Source: Termitomyces sp. T153
Taxonomy: Eukaryota; Basidiomycota; Agaricomycetes; Agaricales; Lyophyllaceae
DNA: 64,000 bases
Direction of reading: 5' to 3'
NCBI GenBank assembly: GCA_018296165.2
Contig: JACKQL020000029.1
Coordinates: forward strand, 372,001 to 436,000
In this document: piece after piece, positions 32,154 through 43,599 of the stretch
Numbering within the stretch: the first letter of the stretch is position 1
How the letters are laid out: each line of letters starts with the position of its first letter
Program-made: the position numbers and the translations under genes
Notes under the pieces: model-generated
The model's input: only the letters and a program-made list of their open reading frames with translations
Databases searched by the model: none
Told to the model about the DNA's origin: nothing

Positions 32154-34210
32154 CTTACTATCACAGCTGCTTTTGCTAAATAAAGAAAATTACTTTGATC
32201 TAGTTGTTTCTAATGTCATGCATGAGTTTGGACTTGGTGTCTGGAAGCATGTCTCTACACATTTTATTCAGATGTTGCACATATATAGTTCTAATTTTGT
32301 GGCTGAATTTGATCTGCTATAAGAAGTCTGCTCATTACAATCTGATTCTATTTTGATTTATACCAGCTATTGTAAAATAGCATTTTTTGGATGATCAACT
32401 ATACAAAAGTTTCACAATGATATTTTTGAAATGCATAGCTTTGCTGCTTTTCTGAAGATTTATTGCAGGTATGTCAAATGCCAATAGATATTCTCCCACT
32501 GTCTAAGGCTTGTCAAATTAGAATGCTGCCATGCTTTGAAGGACTTTTCCAACAAACCAGCTGCAGCATTGACAAGAAAGTCCAAAATCTTTTATTTGCT
32601 ATGGGGTCTTGGCATGCTTCAGTTAAAATGTGGTTGCACACAGAGTGGTCTCTTGGAATATTTTGTAGCCAAATATCTAAGATGACTCAACAGCTTTGCA
32701 CTTTTGCTAAAGAAGTCTGTTCTGAATTTGAAACATGTGAAACATCAAAGGTGGCTACTGCTTTTACATGTAGAAAAGCAGCTACTAGTGCAAAGAAATC
32801 AGGCAAAATGAAAGCAACCAAGCCTAGTGCACTGAACTAAGATCCTTTACACTTGACACTTCAAAGATTTATTCAATGGTTCTTTATCCTGAAGCAATTC
32901 AATGCTTTAGTACAACAGATACTTATTTAACCCAAATTATGAGTTGGCATAATTATTTTTTTGAAATCTGATCTAATAATTTAATAAGATAGAACACAAA
33001 CAAGTCAATGCATTTTATGCACAAACTAACAAAAATCAGCTTGAAAAGCAGATTGCTCTACATGAGCACCAACATGCAAGATCTCATATGATAAAGGTTG
33101 TTGTTAAAGAGGATGCTTTACCACCAACCAATCCAGAGAAACACCATTACATTTCAAAGACCAGAAAATCATTTATTAATCTTCTACAATGGTTGCAGAA
33201 GCATAAAAATGATCCTGCTATAACAGTATGTCCAACTTTTACTAGTTTGTAGCTGAAATACTAGAATTATAAATCAGAAGTTCATGCCCAAACTCATAAA
33301 TCATCTCTTAACATGTCTACCGCCTCAAGATGTTGAAATCACAGATGAACATTATGGAAATCTTATCATTAAAGATTTAATCATCTATGAGCACAAAATT
33401 TTGTGTATTAACTACACTACATATCACAATCAATGTGATCAAGACACAATAAATCCACATTGACAGTCTGATGTTATGGTTCTTGTGGATGAAGAGGATT
33501 GCAGATTTCATCTCTACTGGTATTTCTGTATTTTGAAGATTTCCCATGCCATGGTGCAAATTTCAGAAAGTGGAGAACTATTTGAGCAACTAGAATTTCT
33601 CTGGAGTTATTGTTATGGTCTTACTATCAAGCCAAATCAGGCCCTGTTGAGGAGTGCATGTATCAAATTGGGTTTATAGAGAGTGATGATGCATTTAAAT
33701 TTGCTGATCCTGTCAATGTTTTACATGCAGTTCATCTTATTCCAAGAATTTCAGGGAATACCACTGATGAACTATTGGGTCAATCTATAGCATAGAAGCC
33801 AGAAGAAAAGAATGTGGATTATGAATGCTATTATATCAATATGTAAGCAAATATCAAGTTTTTTTGTCATTGTTGATCAAAATATTGATATCAAAAAATG
33901 TCTAATTTTGTTGACAGGAATATATTTGTGCATTTTACATGTGGTGGAATTGGACACTTGCTTACACAAGGAGCAACTCACAAGATGCAAAATAGTATGG
34001 GTTTGCATACTCTCTAGAGATATCTGGGTCAGTTTCTTCCTCTGAGGATTTGGCTGAAGAGCTTGTCAACCTTCAAGCCCAAGAAGGAGCAGGAACAGTA
34101 ACTGAAAATGATCTTTATGAAGAAAATGAGTTGGATGATGAAGAGAGGAGATGATGAATGAGAAAGAAGAAGAATATCTTGAAGAGTCTTTAGGTTTGAA
34201 AGCATTGTAG
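32154..34210 (+). pseudogene. Plavaka transposase, C-terminal half
   Basis: Blocks in order: DLVVSNVMHEFGLGVWKHV and FIQMLHIYS (32,190-32,300), matching the Plavaka DLMHEFELGVWK signature; CFEGLFQQ and LFAMGSWHASVKMWLHTEWS (32,530-32,660); VNAFYAQTNKNQLEKQIALH and EHQHARSHMIKV (33,015-33,100); PPTNPEKHHYISKTRKSFIN and LLQWLQKHKNDPAIT (33,120-33,225); DPVNVLHAVHLIPRISGNTT and DELLGQSIA (33,700-33,790). It ends in an acidic tail (ENDLYEENELDDEERR, 34,110-34,150). Many frameshifts. Together with the N-terminal half this identifies the family with fair certainty. Confidence 0.75.
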
Positions 34211-34509
34211 CCTTTGTACTATGAAATACTAGCAATCACACTTTGTATTTATATAAAATTTGAGTAATTAAGTATTACCACAATATTGGAACAAACCCAA
34301 GAAGATATGTTAATGATTTCTTTTTAAGACTTCCAAATTATCTCTGTTCATGATTTTATATAAGTATATACAAAAAACAAGGTCAAGACAGGTTGATCCA
34401 AGATTAGATATAAAAAGCAGTATTAGCCTACATAATGTTTTATGCACATCCAGATAAGAACATTGATTTATAAAAAATTTATATACCAATATAGTACAAA
34501 TGTGGTAAG
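34211..34509. other. AT-rich spacer
   Basis: AT-rich DNA after the Plavaka reading frame with no recognisable gene. It ends in the GCTTG target duplication (34,510-34,514) of Ty3 family D. Confidence 0.6.
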
Positions 34510-34514
34510 GCTTG

Positions 34515-34862
34515 TGTCAGAGGACTTTTATTTCCAACCTCTACAACTTGTTCAACATCTCTGGGGCTCTTTCTAGAACTCCAAAAATCTCCAGAGAACT
34601 GTGGAGTTCTCTGTATTACCTCAGCAATCATTGCTCTAGGGTTAGGAGTAGCTCTAGTCATCTATATAGTAGTTCTCATGCCTCTGCCCCCCACTGATAT
34701 GCTGCACCAAGCAGCAGGGATCCTTAGACTTGTTCTCTTTGGATTCCCCTCTGCTAGGTGATTGGTTACTAATTGTATCATTGTCTACTCCACTAATATA
34801 CTTCAAATTCCCCTCTGCTAGCTGCATGACTCCGATCTGCCACTCCAGAGGTTGCTCTTACA
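34515..34862 (+). repeat. 5' LTR of Ty3 family D (348 bp)
   Basis: Starts TGTCAGAGGAC, ends GTTGCTCTTACA. Contains two copies of TTGGATTCCCCTCTGCTAG-like sequence about 80 bp apart. Aligned with the 3' LTR it differs mainly by transitions and a few small indels. Confidence 0.88.
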
Positions 34863-35159
34863 GCAAAACAAGTCTTCTAAAACTGGTCTGGAAGCCCCTC
34901 ATAGCTGTAAGGAACCTCCAAGCCACTATTCATCAAGCCCTGACTGCATCTGCACCTGTCTCTGCAGCTCTAGTAACCTTATAGCCATGGATTCCATGTT
35001 CTGCACTACTAGGCACATACAACAGTGCCTGCTCTAGTGGGGAGTAATTTCTGCAGTCCTCCCTTACCTATATCCACCTCAGCAGAGATGCCTTTGACTC
35101 TGATGTGTTGAAAATAGCCTGAGTGCTGTCATATATGAAGATCAGATGGGCTTCTACTT

Positions 35160-35926
35160 ACATGCTACAAGTCTTCTGCCACTCTAGAGATGTTAAAAGC
35201 TTTCTGGACTGAGCCACCTTTGAGAAGGACTTCCATGCAGAGTTTTTTCCATTAGACCCCACTAAGACTGCAGCCTTGATGCTATACAATAGGGAGCAGT
35301 ATGGACAAGGAAAGCATATACTGGATGAGTATATTGACTTGTTCTGGGCTCTGGTGGAGCAGGCCACTTACCCCAATAGCCTCCAACTATGCCTTACTTT
35401 CCAGAATGGCTTGCACCCCACACTGGTGGAATACATTGACAATCTGGCAGAGGGTTGCTCCAATGATGAAAAGCTTGCATCATAGTATGGGGTGGCCTGG
35501 GACCAATGGCAACTTATGGAGATCTGGAGGGAGCTCCACCACCACCATTCTGCACTGTGCCCAGCTCTGATCAGCAATCTCTGCCACTCTGCACCTGCCC
35601 ATTCAACACTGGCCTTTACTATAGCTATTCCTACAGCATGCCCTCTGCTACTTAGGATCCCCATGGATGTGGATACCACCAGGCAGCTCTGCACTGCCCC
35701 ACTACTGTGCCAGAAATGCCAGAAGCCTGGGCACTTTGCATGGCACTGCCCCCTGGGCCTGGAAATATGCTACCTTTCCATGGCAGAGCAGAAGAAACTC
35801 CTCCTGCAGCTGCTGGCTGCAAAGGATGTTACTAGAGGTCTGTCACTGGATGAGCCTATACCAGAGTTGACCCTGGAGGAGATCAGTGCATGTGCCTCAC
35901 CTCCAGAGCTGGAGAGGAATTTTTAG
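35160..35926 (+). pseudogene. Ty3 family D gag with zinc knuckle
   Basis: The capsid part reads FHAEFFPLDPTKTAALMLYN, REQYGQGKHILDEYIDLFWA and LTFQNGLHPTLVEYIDNLAE (35,230-35,460), matching the gag pattern F...F.......A...L..L.Q......Y...F. After a frame change at 35,492 a complete CCHC knuckle CQKCQKPGHFAWHC lies at 35,711-35,752. The tail reads LSMAEQKKLLLQLLAAKDV, then acidic. A stop at 35,483 and the frameshift break it. Confidence 0.8.
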
Positions 35927-36420
35927 TTGAGCAATGGATGAGGTATATGCCTCTATTGCTGGGTGCTAATAGATTTTCATGTCTATTGATAGAAAATGAA
36001 ACTGCCTTTTCCAACAATCTTCATTCTGAGACAGAAGAACCTCAATGCCCCCCTTCAGACATACAAACACTAACTCCAGAGCCCCTGCCAAGCTCCCTGA
36101 CACCTCTGAAGGTCCATCAGCACAGCTCCACTTGGGCATATCAGATGCCCCAACAGTATGTGATGGCCTCTGCTCCATCTGCCAACTCTCTGTGCCTCAA
36201 TATGGAGATTGAGATGACAAACACTCAGCAGACCCATGAAGTCATAGCTCTTCTGGACAGCAGAGTGACAGGACTGTTCCTGGACCCAGAGTTTGTCAAA
36301 TGCCATAGCTTGACTATGCAGCCCCTCTCCAAGCCCATTTCTGTCTACAACATTGACAGAATGCCTAACAAAGCAGGTGCCATCAACTCCATGGTTGAGC
36401 TGGTTCTTTGTTATTGAAAC
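35890..36420 (+). pseudogene. Ty3 family D protease region
   Basis: The frame contains HEVIALLDSRVTGLFLDPEF followed by VKCHSLTMQPLSKPISVYNI. It corresponds to a retropepsin start (aLlDSGATg.F.d..fv), with the catalytic DSG now DSR. The VYNID-like block is the usual strand after the active site. Confidence 0.75.
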
Positions 36421-36800
36421 TATGCAGAGCACACCATATTTGCTGTCACCAGCTTGGAAAAGCAGAACATGATCCTTAGTTTCACATGGCTCTGAAAGCA
36501 CAACTCTGAGGTTGATTGGGCCAAAGGGGAGGTAAACATGAGCAGGTGCCCCCAGAAGTGTTCCATCTATGCTGCAGAGGACAGAGTGGAGCACCAGACC
36601 CAAGTTCAGGAGCATGCAGCCATCCATACATGTCATGCCAGCCCTCTTTCCTTTGCAGATCTAGACTTCCTAGATCTCCTGCTTCTGGCATTCCCTTGTA
36701 GAGAGGCCCTCTACAAGGACAATCAGAGCAACAGCAGAGCTCTGGAGGAGGAGTGTGGAGGGGAGTTTGGTGGTATATGTGAGCCAGAGCTCCAATAGAA

Positions 36801-38150
36801 GTGAGGGATCAAATTTATGCTACCACCATACACCTGCTGCTCTCTGTCATGGAGATTTGGGCTAGCCAAACCATGTCTCAACAGCTGGCCCAGGCATTCA
36901 CTACTAATGCCATGCCTCAAGAGTTCTGGGATATGGTACCCCTTTATCTTCATGCATTTGATGTGTTCTCCAAAGCTTTGTTCAACTCACTTTCAGAGTG
37001 CAAGAGGTGGGACCACACCATTGAACTGCTACCAGACTCTGCACCCTCCAGCTATAAGGTTTACCCACTTGTGCCCTGGGAATAGGACAAGCTCAATGCA
37101 TTCCTGCAGAAGAACCTAAACTTCAGTTGCATATGCCCATCCAAGTCTCTAATGGCTTCTCTGGTCTTCTTCATTAAAAAGAAGGATGGCTCTCTCTGAC
37201 TAGTCCAGGATTACCAGGTACTCAACACCATGATGGTGAAGAACTGTTACCCTCTCCCCCTCATCTCTGAGCTTATCAACAACCTCCAGGGTGTGCAATA
37301 CTTCACTAAGCTGGATGTCCAGTGGGGTTACAACAATGTGCACATTTAGGTGGGAGATGAGTGGAAGGCTGCCTTCTAGACCAACCAGAAATTGTTTGAG
37401 CCACTGGTTATGTTCTTCAGACTCACCAATATCCCTGCCACCTTCCAGATCATGATGAACAACATCTTCTAGGACTTCATAGCAGAGGGCATAGTGTGTG
37501 TGTACCTTGATGACATCCTCATCTATACCAAAATGCTGGAGAAACACCATTGGATCACTTGCCTTGTCCTGGAACACCTCTGCCAGCACCAGCTCTACCT
37601 CAAGCCAGAAAAGTGTGAGTTTGAATAAATCCAGATCAAGTACCTTGGCCTGATCATATCACACAGAACTGCAGAGATGGACCCAGTGAAGGTAGCAGGT
37701 GTGGTAGAGTGGCTGGAGCCTAAGAACAAGAAGGAAGTGCAGGTGTTCCTTGGTTTTGCAAACTTCTACCAGAGATTTATCCAGGACTTCTCACACCATG
37801 CCTGTCCACTATTTGACCTCACAGAAAAGGATGTTCTGTGGAGTTGGGGACCTCTGGAGCAGACAGCCTTTGACACTCTCAAGTGTGCCATGACCTCTGG
37901 ACCTGTCCTCCTCTTCCTGGACAACAATTCTTCCTTCTGGGTGGAGGCTGACAGCTCTGACTTTGCCACTAGAGCTGTGCTCTTACAGCAATCTCTAGAG
38001 GATGGAAAGTGGCATCTAGTGGCCTTTTACTCTAAGAGCCTGAATGTAGTGGAGCAGAACTACAAGATTCATGACAAAGAAATGCTGGCCATCATCCAGT
38101 CATTTAAGGAGTGGGGGCACTTTCTGGAGGGTGCTGATATGCTCCTATGC
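36801..38150 (+). pseudogene. Ty3 family D reverse transcriptase and RNase H (N-terminal part)
   Basis: The RT includes DHTIELLPDSAPSSYKVYPL, LVFFIKKKDGSL, PLPLISELINNLQGVQYFTK, then LDVQWGYNNV, and CVYLDDILIYTKMLEKHH near 37,500, with the YLDD catalytic box intact. RNase H follows from about 37,870: SGPVLLFLDNNSSFWVEADS, SDFATRAVLLQQ, LVAFYSKSLNVVEQNYKIHD and KEMLAIIQSFKEWGHFLEGA. Coding ends at ~38,150 at the family-E insertion. The frame from 37,677 runs open for 172 codons, the best-preserved piece; the RT itself has stops at 37,084, 37,198, 37,349 and 37,378. Confidence 0.88.
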
Positions 38151-38152
38151 CA

Positions 38153-39677
38153 CCTAGTGCCATGCAGGAAACTTAAAAAGAGAACCCAACACTAGTCACT
38201 AGATAGGATAGCTGGCAGTAGGGAGTTAATAGTTGAGGGCAAGTCAGTAATCATCCCAGAGAATGAGAGCAAGTGCTGTATTGAGAGGTGAAGTGGAAGT
38301 GGTCACTATCTCTAGCCTAAGTTGCTAGTGACAGAAAGAAAAATGGATGAAGGCAAAAAGCATTGCTAAGACAAAGCAAACTTTTAATGGTGGTAGAGGA
38401 GTTAGGGAGGAGAATAGACAAGGGAAGGATGGTGATAAGGAGACTGAATAAAGGACAAATGTAAACTAGTTGCTAGCTGCAGTTGCTAACATTGCTAAGT
38501 TGAGATAACACAACAGGCACCCACTGTTGGTACCACACTAAGTCAGAGTTGAAGTTGGCAAGGCTTGTTGCTAGGTCATTGTCAACAAAGAGTGAGGGAA
38601 TAGAGCAAACAATAGAGGCAAAATTGAAATCTCAAGCTGATAGGCTTAGAGATGGACAGGTTCAATTCAAGAGGAGTAAGTCTAATGGAATTTGATGATG
38701 TAGTGTCTATTTACAGGCAATATTTATACTATTCAAAAGTATAGTATGAGAAAGTAAGCAAATAATTCCCACTAGTGATAGCATCTGCCAAGGTGTTTAT
38801 GGTTCATATAAGTTGTCAATCTGTAACTAAGTGAAAAACTATAAGCAAAGTCTCTAAAGTGTAGATGCTGTTCAAGTATGTTGGTAAGCTTGACAAGAGA
38901 AATGGTAAGTAAAAAAATACGCATCTGGCAATATGTCCATATATGAGGGAAGAAAGCCATTTTGTCACCAAGGAGTCACTAGAGTTGCTAATAATTGTCC
39001 CTAAGAAAGGTCTCAGCCTTACTGTTCTAGACCCAAAGTCCAGACTCCACATAATATTCCTCATGATTGGTAAGTCTTGTGGTTGCTAAAGTTCTGTGCA
39101 AAGGCTATGTTTGTAAGGGTGACCTCTGGAGGCTGTGGCTCAATTACACAGCTGGCAAAGGGAAATCCAAAGTCTATTCAGTACTATACAGTGTCTACTA
39201 AAATAACTACTCACCTGGCAAAGAGAAATCCAAAGAGAACAAGTCTGGGGATTTCCTAGGCCATGTGTAATGCTTCAGAGGCTTTAGAAGCATGAGAAAC
39301 AACTGTACAGTATGACAGAAAAAAAAGACACAAGTGATGTATCAGCAATTGGTTAGCAGTTACATAAGCTAGTAGCAGTGTCAAAGGGGCCACACTTGTC
39401 TGAATTATTGACAGAGAACCAGTGCATCCTGAGGGCTAAAACTAGGACCAATAAATAGGGAAAAGGAAGGAAAATAAAGGAAAACTATAATGGAGCAAAT
39501 CTGACAAGAACTGGAGAAGGAGAAGAGGAAACAAGTGAGACATCCCCTGACAATGTTGGTCCATACCCTGGGCTAGGCCTTGCTTGCTGAGTGTTGTGAC
39601 TTGTGCCAAATTAAAGTCATCAGCTGCTGCTAAGTCTAAAATGCCAAAAATGGTGCCCAGCAACAACTGGGTTTTAT
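38153..39677. repeat. Family E repeat, copy 2, inserted in family D RNase H
   Basis: It aligns with 9,566-10,618 from TGCCATGCAGGAAAC to CAACAACTGGGTTTTATCA, apart from the solo LTR at 39,112-39,552. Family D coding stops before it (GAD, then unrelated sequence) and resumes after it at HEFEVWIDHKNLEYF. The exact ends are uncertain because both flanks contain AGTGC-like words. Confidence 0.7.
39112..39552 (+). mobile_element. 441-bp solo LTR inserted in family E copy 2
   Basis: It begins TGTAAGGGTGACC and ends CCCCTGACA, flanked by ATGTT on both sides (39,107-39,111 and 39,553-39,557). The other family E copy shows the empty site with a single ATGTT (GGCTATGTTGGTCC near 10,487-10,500). A second copy of this LTR begins at 44,032. 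Orientation is inferred from TG..CA only. Confidence 0.88.
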
Positions 39678-39685
39678 CAGTGCAT

Positions 39686-41095
39686 GGCATGAGTTTGAGG
39701 TCTGGATAGATCACAAGAACCTTGAATACTTCTGAACAGCCAAGAAGCTCAATTGCCAACAGGCCCAGTAGTCCCTCTACCTCACCAACTTTGACTTCTC
39801 TTTGCACCATAAGCCTGGCCAGAGCATAGGAAAATCAGACACCCTGTTCTGGAGAGCAGACCATGGCATGGGGGAAGGGGATAACAGCAACATTGTGCTC
39901 CTGCAATCTGAGCCATGGAGGGTCTTGCCATCAAAGGAGTGGAAGCAGACATTTTCCAGGACATACAGTGGAGTAATCAAGATGGTCAGCAGGAGGAGCT
40001 GGTGGTGCAAGCTGCTTAGGCACTGAAGTCAGGACATACCACTAGTGCCAAGGTGGTCTGCACCAACAAATGGGTCCTCTGAGATGGAATCCTCACTTTC
40101 CAAGACTGTATCTACATCCCCAATGTTCTGGAGCTCCATTGGAGGATTGTGGAGCAATACCACAACTCCCACATTGCAGGGCACCCCAAATGGTAGAAGA
40201 CACTAGAGCTAGTATTGCAGAACTACTAGTGGCCCCAGATGTCCCAGTATATTGGGTCCTACACTAGTACCTGCAATCTCTGCCTCCAGACTAAGGCCAA
40301 GCACCAACTCCTCTATGGACAGTTACGCCCACTACCTGTGCCCACAGAATGATGGAGTGTGGCATCCATGGACTTCATTGTAGAGCTCCCCAATGCCCAC
40401 AGTTATGATGCAATCATAGTGATGGTAGACCTATACAGTAAGTGAGCACACTTCATTCTGACCCACACCACCTGTTCTGCTATGAGCACTGCAAACATGT
40501 ACTGGAAGAATGTCTGGAAGCTCCACAGCCTCTCTGACACCTACATCTTAGATTGTGGACCACAATTCATGGCAGAGTTCACCTGGGAGCTCTACCAACT
40601 ACTCAGAGTGAAGCTCCACACTACAACCACCTACCACTACTAGTCCAATGGCCAGACAGAACATATAAACTAGGAGTTAGAGCAGTATCTCTGCTTCTTT
40701 TGCAATGAATGCTAAGATGACTGGGATGAACTCCTTCCAGATGCTAAATTCCAATACAACAACCATGTTCACACATCCACCCAGTTTTTCCCATTCTTCC
40801 TTGACACAGGATGGCATCTGCACATGGGTTTTGAACCACAAGCCTGGCCTTCAGAGAATAAGGCAGTAAACAAATTTGTGGACCAGATGAAGAGGTCACA
40901 GGAGAAGGCCCAGGCAGTGCTGCTAAAGGCAAAGGATGACATGGCACAATACTATGACTGCAGGAGGACTCCAGAGTGCAAATATCAGCCTGGAAATCAA
41001 GTCTACCTGGATGCCTCCAACATTACAACTACTCAGCCCTCAAGAAAGCTGTTGCATCAGCAGTTGGGGCCTTTCACAATGGAATGACAGGTAGG
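39686..41095 (+). pseudogene. Ty3 family D RNase H end and integrase
   Basis: It resumes HEFEVWIDHKNLEYF and FDFSLHHKPGQSIGKSDTLF, which is the end of RNase H. Integrase core blocks include SVASMDFIVELPNAHSYDAI and IVMVDLYSK (40,370-40,440), ILDCGPQFMAEFTWELYQLL (40,550-40,605) and YHY, a stop, then SNGQTEH (40,630-40,655). DWDELLPDAKFQYNNHVHTS and YQPGNQVYLDASNITT (40,985-41,030) lead into the C-terminal domain. CpG-type stops and frameshifts break it at many points. Confidence 0.85.
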
Positions 41096-41099
41096 ACCC

Positions 41100-41410
41100 T
41101 TGGCCTATCAACTCCAGCTCCCTGTGGGGATGCACCAACTTCATCCAGTATTCAACATGGTTAAACTAACTCTGGCCCTTAAGAATCCTATTCTGGGGCA
41201 TTGTCTGCCACCTCCACTGCCTGCCATAGTGGTCAACAACAACAAGAAGTATGAGGTGGAGGAAATCCTGAATAGCCATTTATTCTAGAGACAACTACAA
41301 TATAAGGTGAAGTGGAAAGGCTATGAGATTAAGAATATCTCCTAGGAGCCACAGGAGAATGTACATGCCCCCAGACTTGTCAAGGAGTTCCACTAAAGAC
41401 ATCTAGAGGC
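41100..41410 (+). pseudogene. Ty3 family D chromodomain
   Basis: HQLHPVFNMVKLTLA precedes YEVEEILNSHLF, a stop, RQLQYKVKWKGYE, a stop-broken W.P segment, then VKEFH. This is the standard chromodomain order (EVE.IL......YLVKWKGY....TWEP...L....L...F) found at the C-terminus of chromovirus integrases. Confidence 0.85.
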
Positions 41411-41515
41411 CCCATGTGCCATACAAGGGATTCACCCTATCTTGCCAGCAGACCAAGCAATCAGAGACTTCTTTTACCCCGTGCATTGAGATGCTGCATA
41501 CTAGAAGGGGGGTGA

Positions 41516-41873
41516 TGCCAGGGGACTTCTATTTCTGACCTCTACAACTTGTTTGATGTCTCCAGGGCTCTTTCTGGAACCCCAGAGATCTCCAGAGAAC
41601 TGCGGAGTTCTTTGTATTACCTCAGAAATCATTGCCCTAGAGTTAGGAGTAGCTCTAGTCATCTGTACAGTAGTTCCTATGCCTCTGCTGCCTGCTGATG
41701 TGCCGCACTAAGCAGCAGGAATCCTTAGACTTGTTCTCTTTGGATTCCCCTCTGCTAGGTGATTAGTTACTGATTGTATCATTGTCTACTCTGCTAATAT
41801 ACTTTGGATTCCCCTCTGCTAGCTGCATGACTCTGATCTGCCACTCCAGAGGTTGCCCTTATAGCTTGGTAAT
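41516..41873 (+). repeat. 3' LTR of Ty3 family D (358 bp)
   Basis: Starts TGCCAGGGGAC directly after the polypurine tract and ends GCCCTTATA (TTACA in the 5' copy, a C-to-T change). It is followed by the GCTTG target duplication. Confidence 0.88.
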
Positions 41874-41990
41874 TTCAAATCAGTCTGGGATTAATCTGAG
41901 ATGCTTAATACCAGGATGGCATTTAATTCATTAAACAATAAAGAATGTTTGAGGATAATGAGATTGTTATCATTATGAAATTATATTATA

Positions 41991-43582
41991 CAGTGGCTCA
42001 AAAAACTGTCCCAATATTTTATACTTTTGAAAAGATGACATGGGCATAAAGGATTTGAAGTATTTAAAATTCTGGTTAAATCATGTAAAATACTATGGCA
42101 TCATAGCTACAAATTGAATTCCAGTTTATGTAATTAAAATCAAAACTGATGGAGCAATGGCCATTTTAAAATATTCACTCATTGGGACAGTTTTTTGAGC
42201 ATTTTTAATTTTGCAGGTTTATCCCTATTTTAGTCAGAAATCAAGAGTAAGCTGCATGTGGGTATATCAACAGAGTCATGTGACCATGTTTGGTTATATT
42301 TGGGAGTGGTTCAAGTTGGTTGAACTACATCTTAACCTTCAACCACCATCATAAAAGCTACTTCTCCTGCACAATGCTCTACCATTGCTTCTCTCCTTGC
42401 TCAAGAGTACATCAGATTGAGGCTAAAACTGGTCTAGGGAAGTCTACTATTGGGAGGATTGGTAGAGAGTTGGAGGTGGACAAATACAACCATTCTGGAG
42501 GCTGTCCAGCTTACTCTACATGATAAACAAGCTATTGTTTGAAAAATCTCAACTGAGAGACTTGATACAGCTGTTCAGGCCACCAATCTTATCAACAACA
42601 TCATTTCCAACCCTGTCTCTTCTCAGACTGTCCAGAATGTGCTGAAGGAGGAGGGGTATTGGTCTGCTACAAAGAAGAAAGTTTCTATGCTCAAAGCTAG
42701 ACATTGGCAACTACAACTTCAATGGGCTCAAGAGCATCAGAACTAGACTGTAAAGGACTGGAAAAGAGTGTTGTGGACAGATGAGACAAAGATTAACAGG
42801 ATTGGGTCATATGAAAAGCAGTATGTGTGGAAGCTATGAGGAGGAAGCATTTCAAACTGAATCACTACACCTACTATGAAACATGAAGCAGGGAATAATC
42901 TCATGATATGGGGCTGTATGAGTTGAAATGGGGTAGAAAAGCTGGTAGAGGTGGTGGGGATCATGAATGCAGAGCAGTATTGTGAAATTTTAGATGATGG
43001 AGCAAAGGAGAGGTTTGAAAAGTTGGAGATAGAGGAAGGTGCCTGCTACTTTCAACAGGACAATGACTCCAAACACAACTCTAAGATGGCTAACAAGTGG
43101 TTTGAAGACAACAACTTTGATGTCCCTCTGGTGGCCAGCCCAATTCCCTGATCTTAACCCTACTAAATACCTCTGGGAGTACCTCAAGAAGCAGCTTAGG
43201 CAGTATGAAACACCTCATGGTGTGCATGAATTGTGGGAGAAGGTTGCAAAGGAGTGGAATGGAATTCTAGCACAGGTATGCAAAAGACTGATAAAAAGCA
43301 TGCCTAGAAGGATTCAAGCAGTTATCAAGGCAAATGGAGGACATACAAAGTACTAAATACCAAAATTAGAGATGCTCAAAAAACTGTCCTAATGAGTGAA
43401 TATTTTGAAATGGCCATTGCTCCATCATTTTGATTTGAATTACATAGACTAAAATGAAATTTGTAGCTATGATGCTATAGTATTTTACATGATTTGACCA
43501 GAATTTGAAATACTTCTGATCCTTCATGCCAATGTCATCTTTCAAAAAGTATAAAACATTGGGACAGTTTTTTAAGCCACTA
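41991..43582 (+). mobile_element. Tc1/mariner element with ~225-bp terminal inverted repeats
   Basis: It begins CAGTGGCTCAAAAAACTGTC at a TA site and ends with the complement of the same sequence at 43,582, followed by TA. The inverted similarity reaches about 225 bp inward on each side, with a second copy of the GGGACAGTTTTTTGAGC word at the inner end. The 1,592-bp length and single transposase are typical of Tc1 elements. The long repeats with internal repeats resemble the IR/DR layout of some Tc1-like elements. Confidence 0.9.
42380..43356 (+). pseudogene. Tc1-like transposase
   Basis: An N-terminal paired-type helix-turn-helix is visible (KTGLGKSTIGRIGRELEVDK), then SSQTVQNVLKEEGYWSATKK. 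The DDE domain has KRVLWTDETKINRIGS (first Asp), YFQQDNDSKHNSKMANKWFE (second Asp) and FPDLNPTKYLWEYLKKQLRQ. In the normal family motif the last is DLNPIEHLW, so the third catalytic acid (Glu) has become Lys. Stops near 42,522 and 42,840 and a frameshift near 43,130 complete the inactivation. Confidence 0.85.
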
Positions 43583-43599
43583 TATATATTATTAATTGT

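Larger units (their letters stand above)
26781..34210 (+). mobile_element. Plavaka transposon, decayed
   Basis: Collinear pieces of one long transposase of the Plavaka type (CACTA-like, common in mushrooms) run through this interval on the plus strand. They are interrupted by an LTR insertion at 30,125-32,153. Ends with inverted repeats were not found by eye, so the element boundaries are approximate. Confidence 0.65.
34515..41873 (+). mobile_element. Complete Ty3 chromovirus, family D, with target duplication
   Basis: The two LTRs (34,515-34,862 and 41,516-41,873) are in direct orientation and flanked by GCTTG (34,510-34,514 and 41,874-41,878). Between them lie gag, protease, RT, RNase H, integrase and chromodomain in the normal Ty3 order, and a polypurine tract (AGAAGGGGGG) before the 3' LTR. 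A family-E repeat, itself carrying a solo LTR, interrupts RNase H at ~38,153-39,677. All frames are broken and CpG is nearly absent. Confidence 0.9.
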
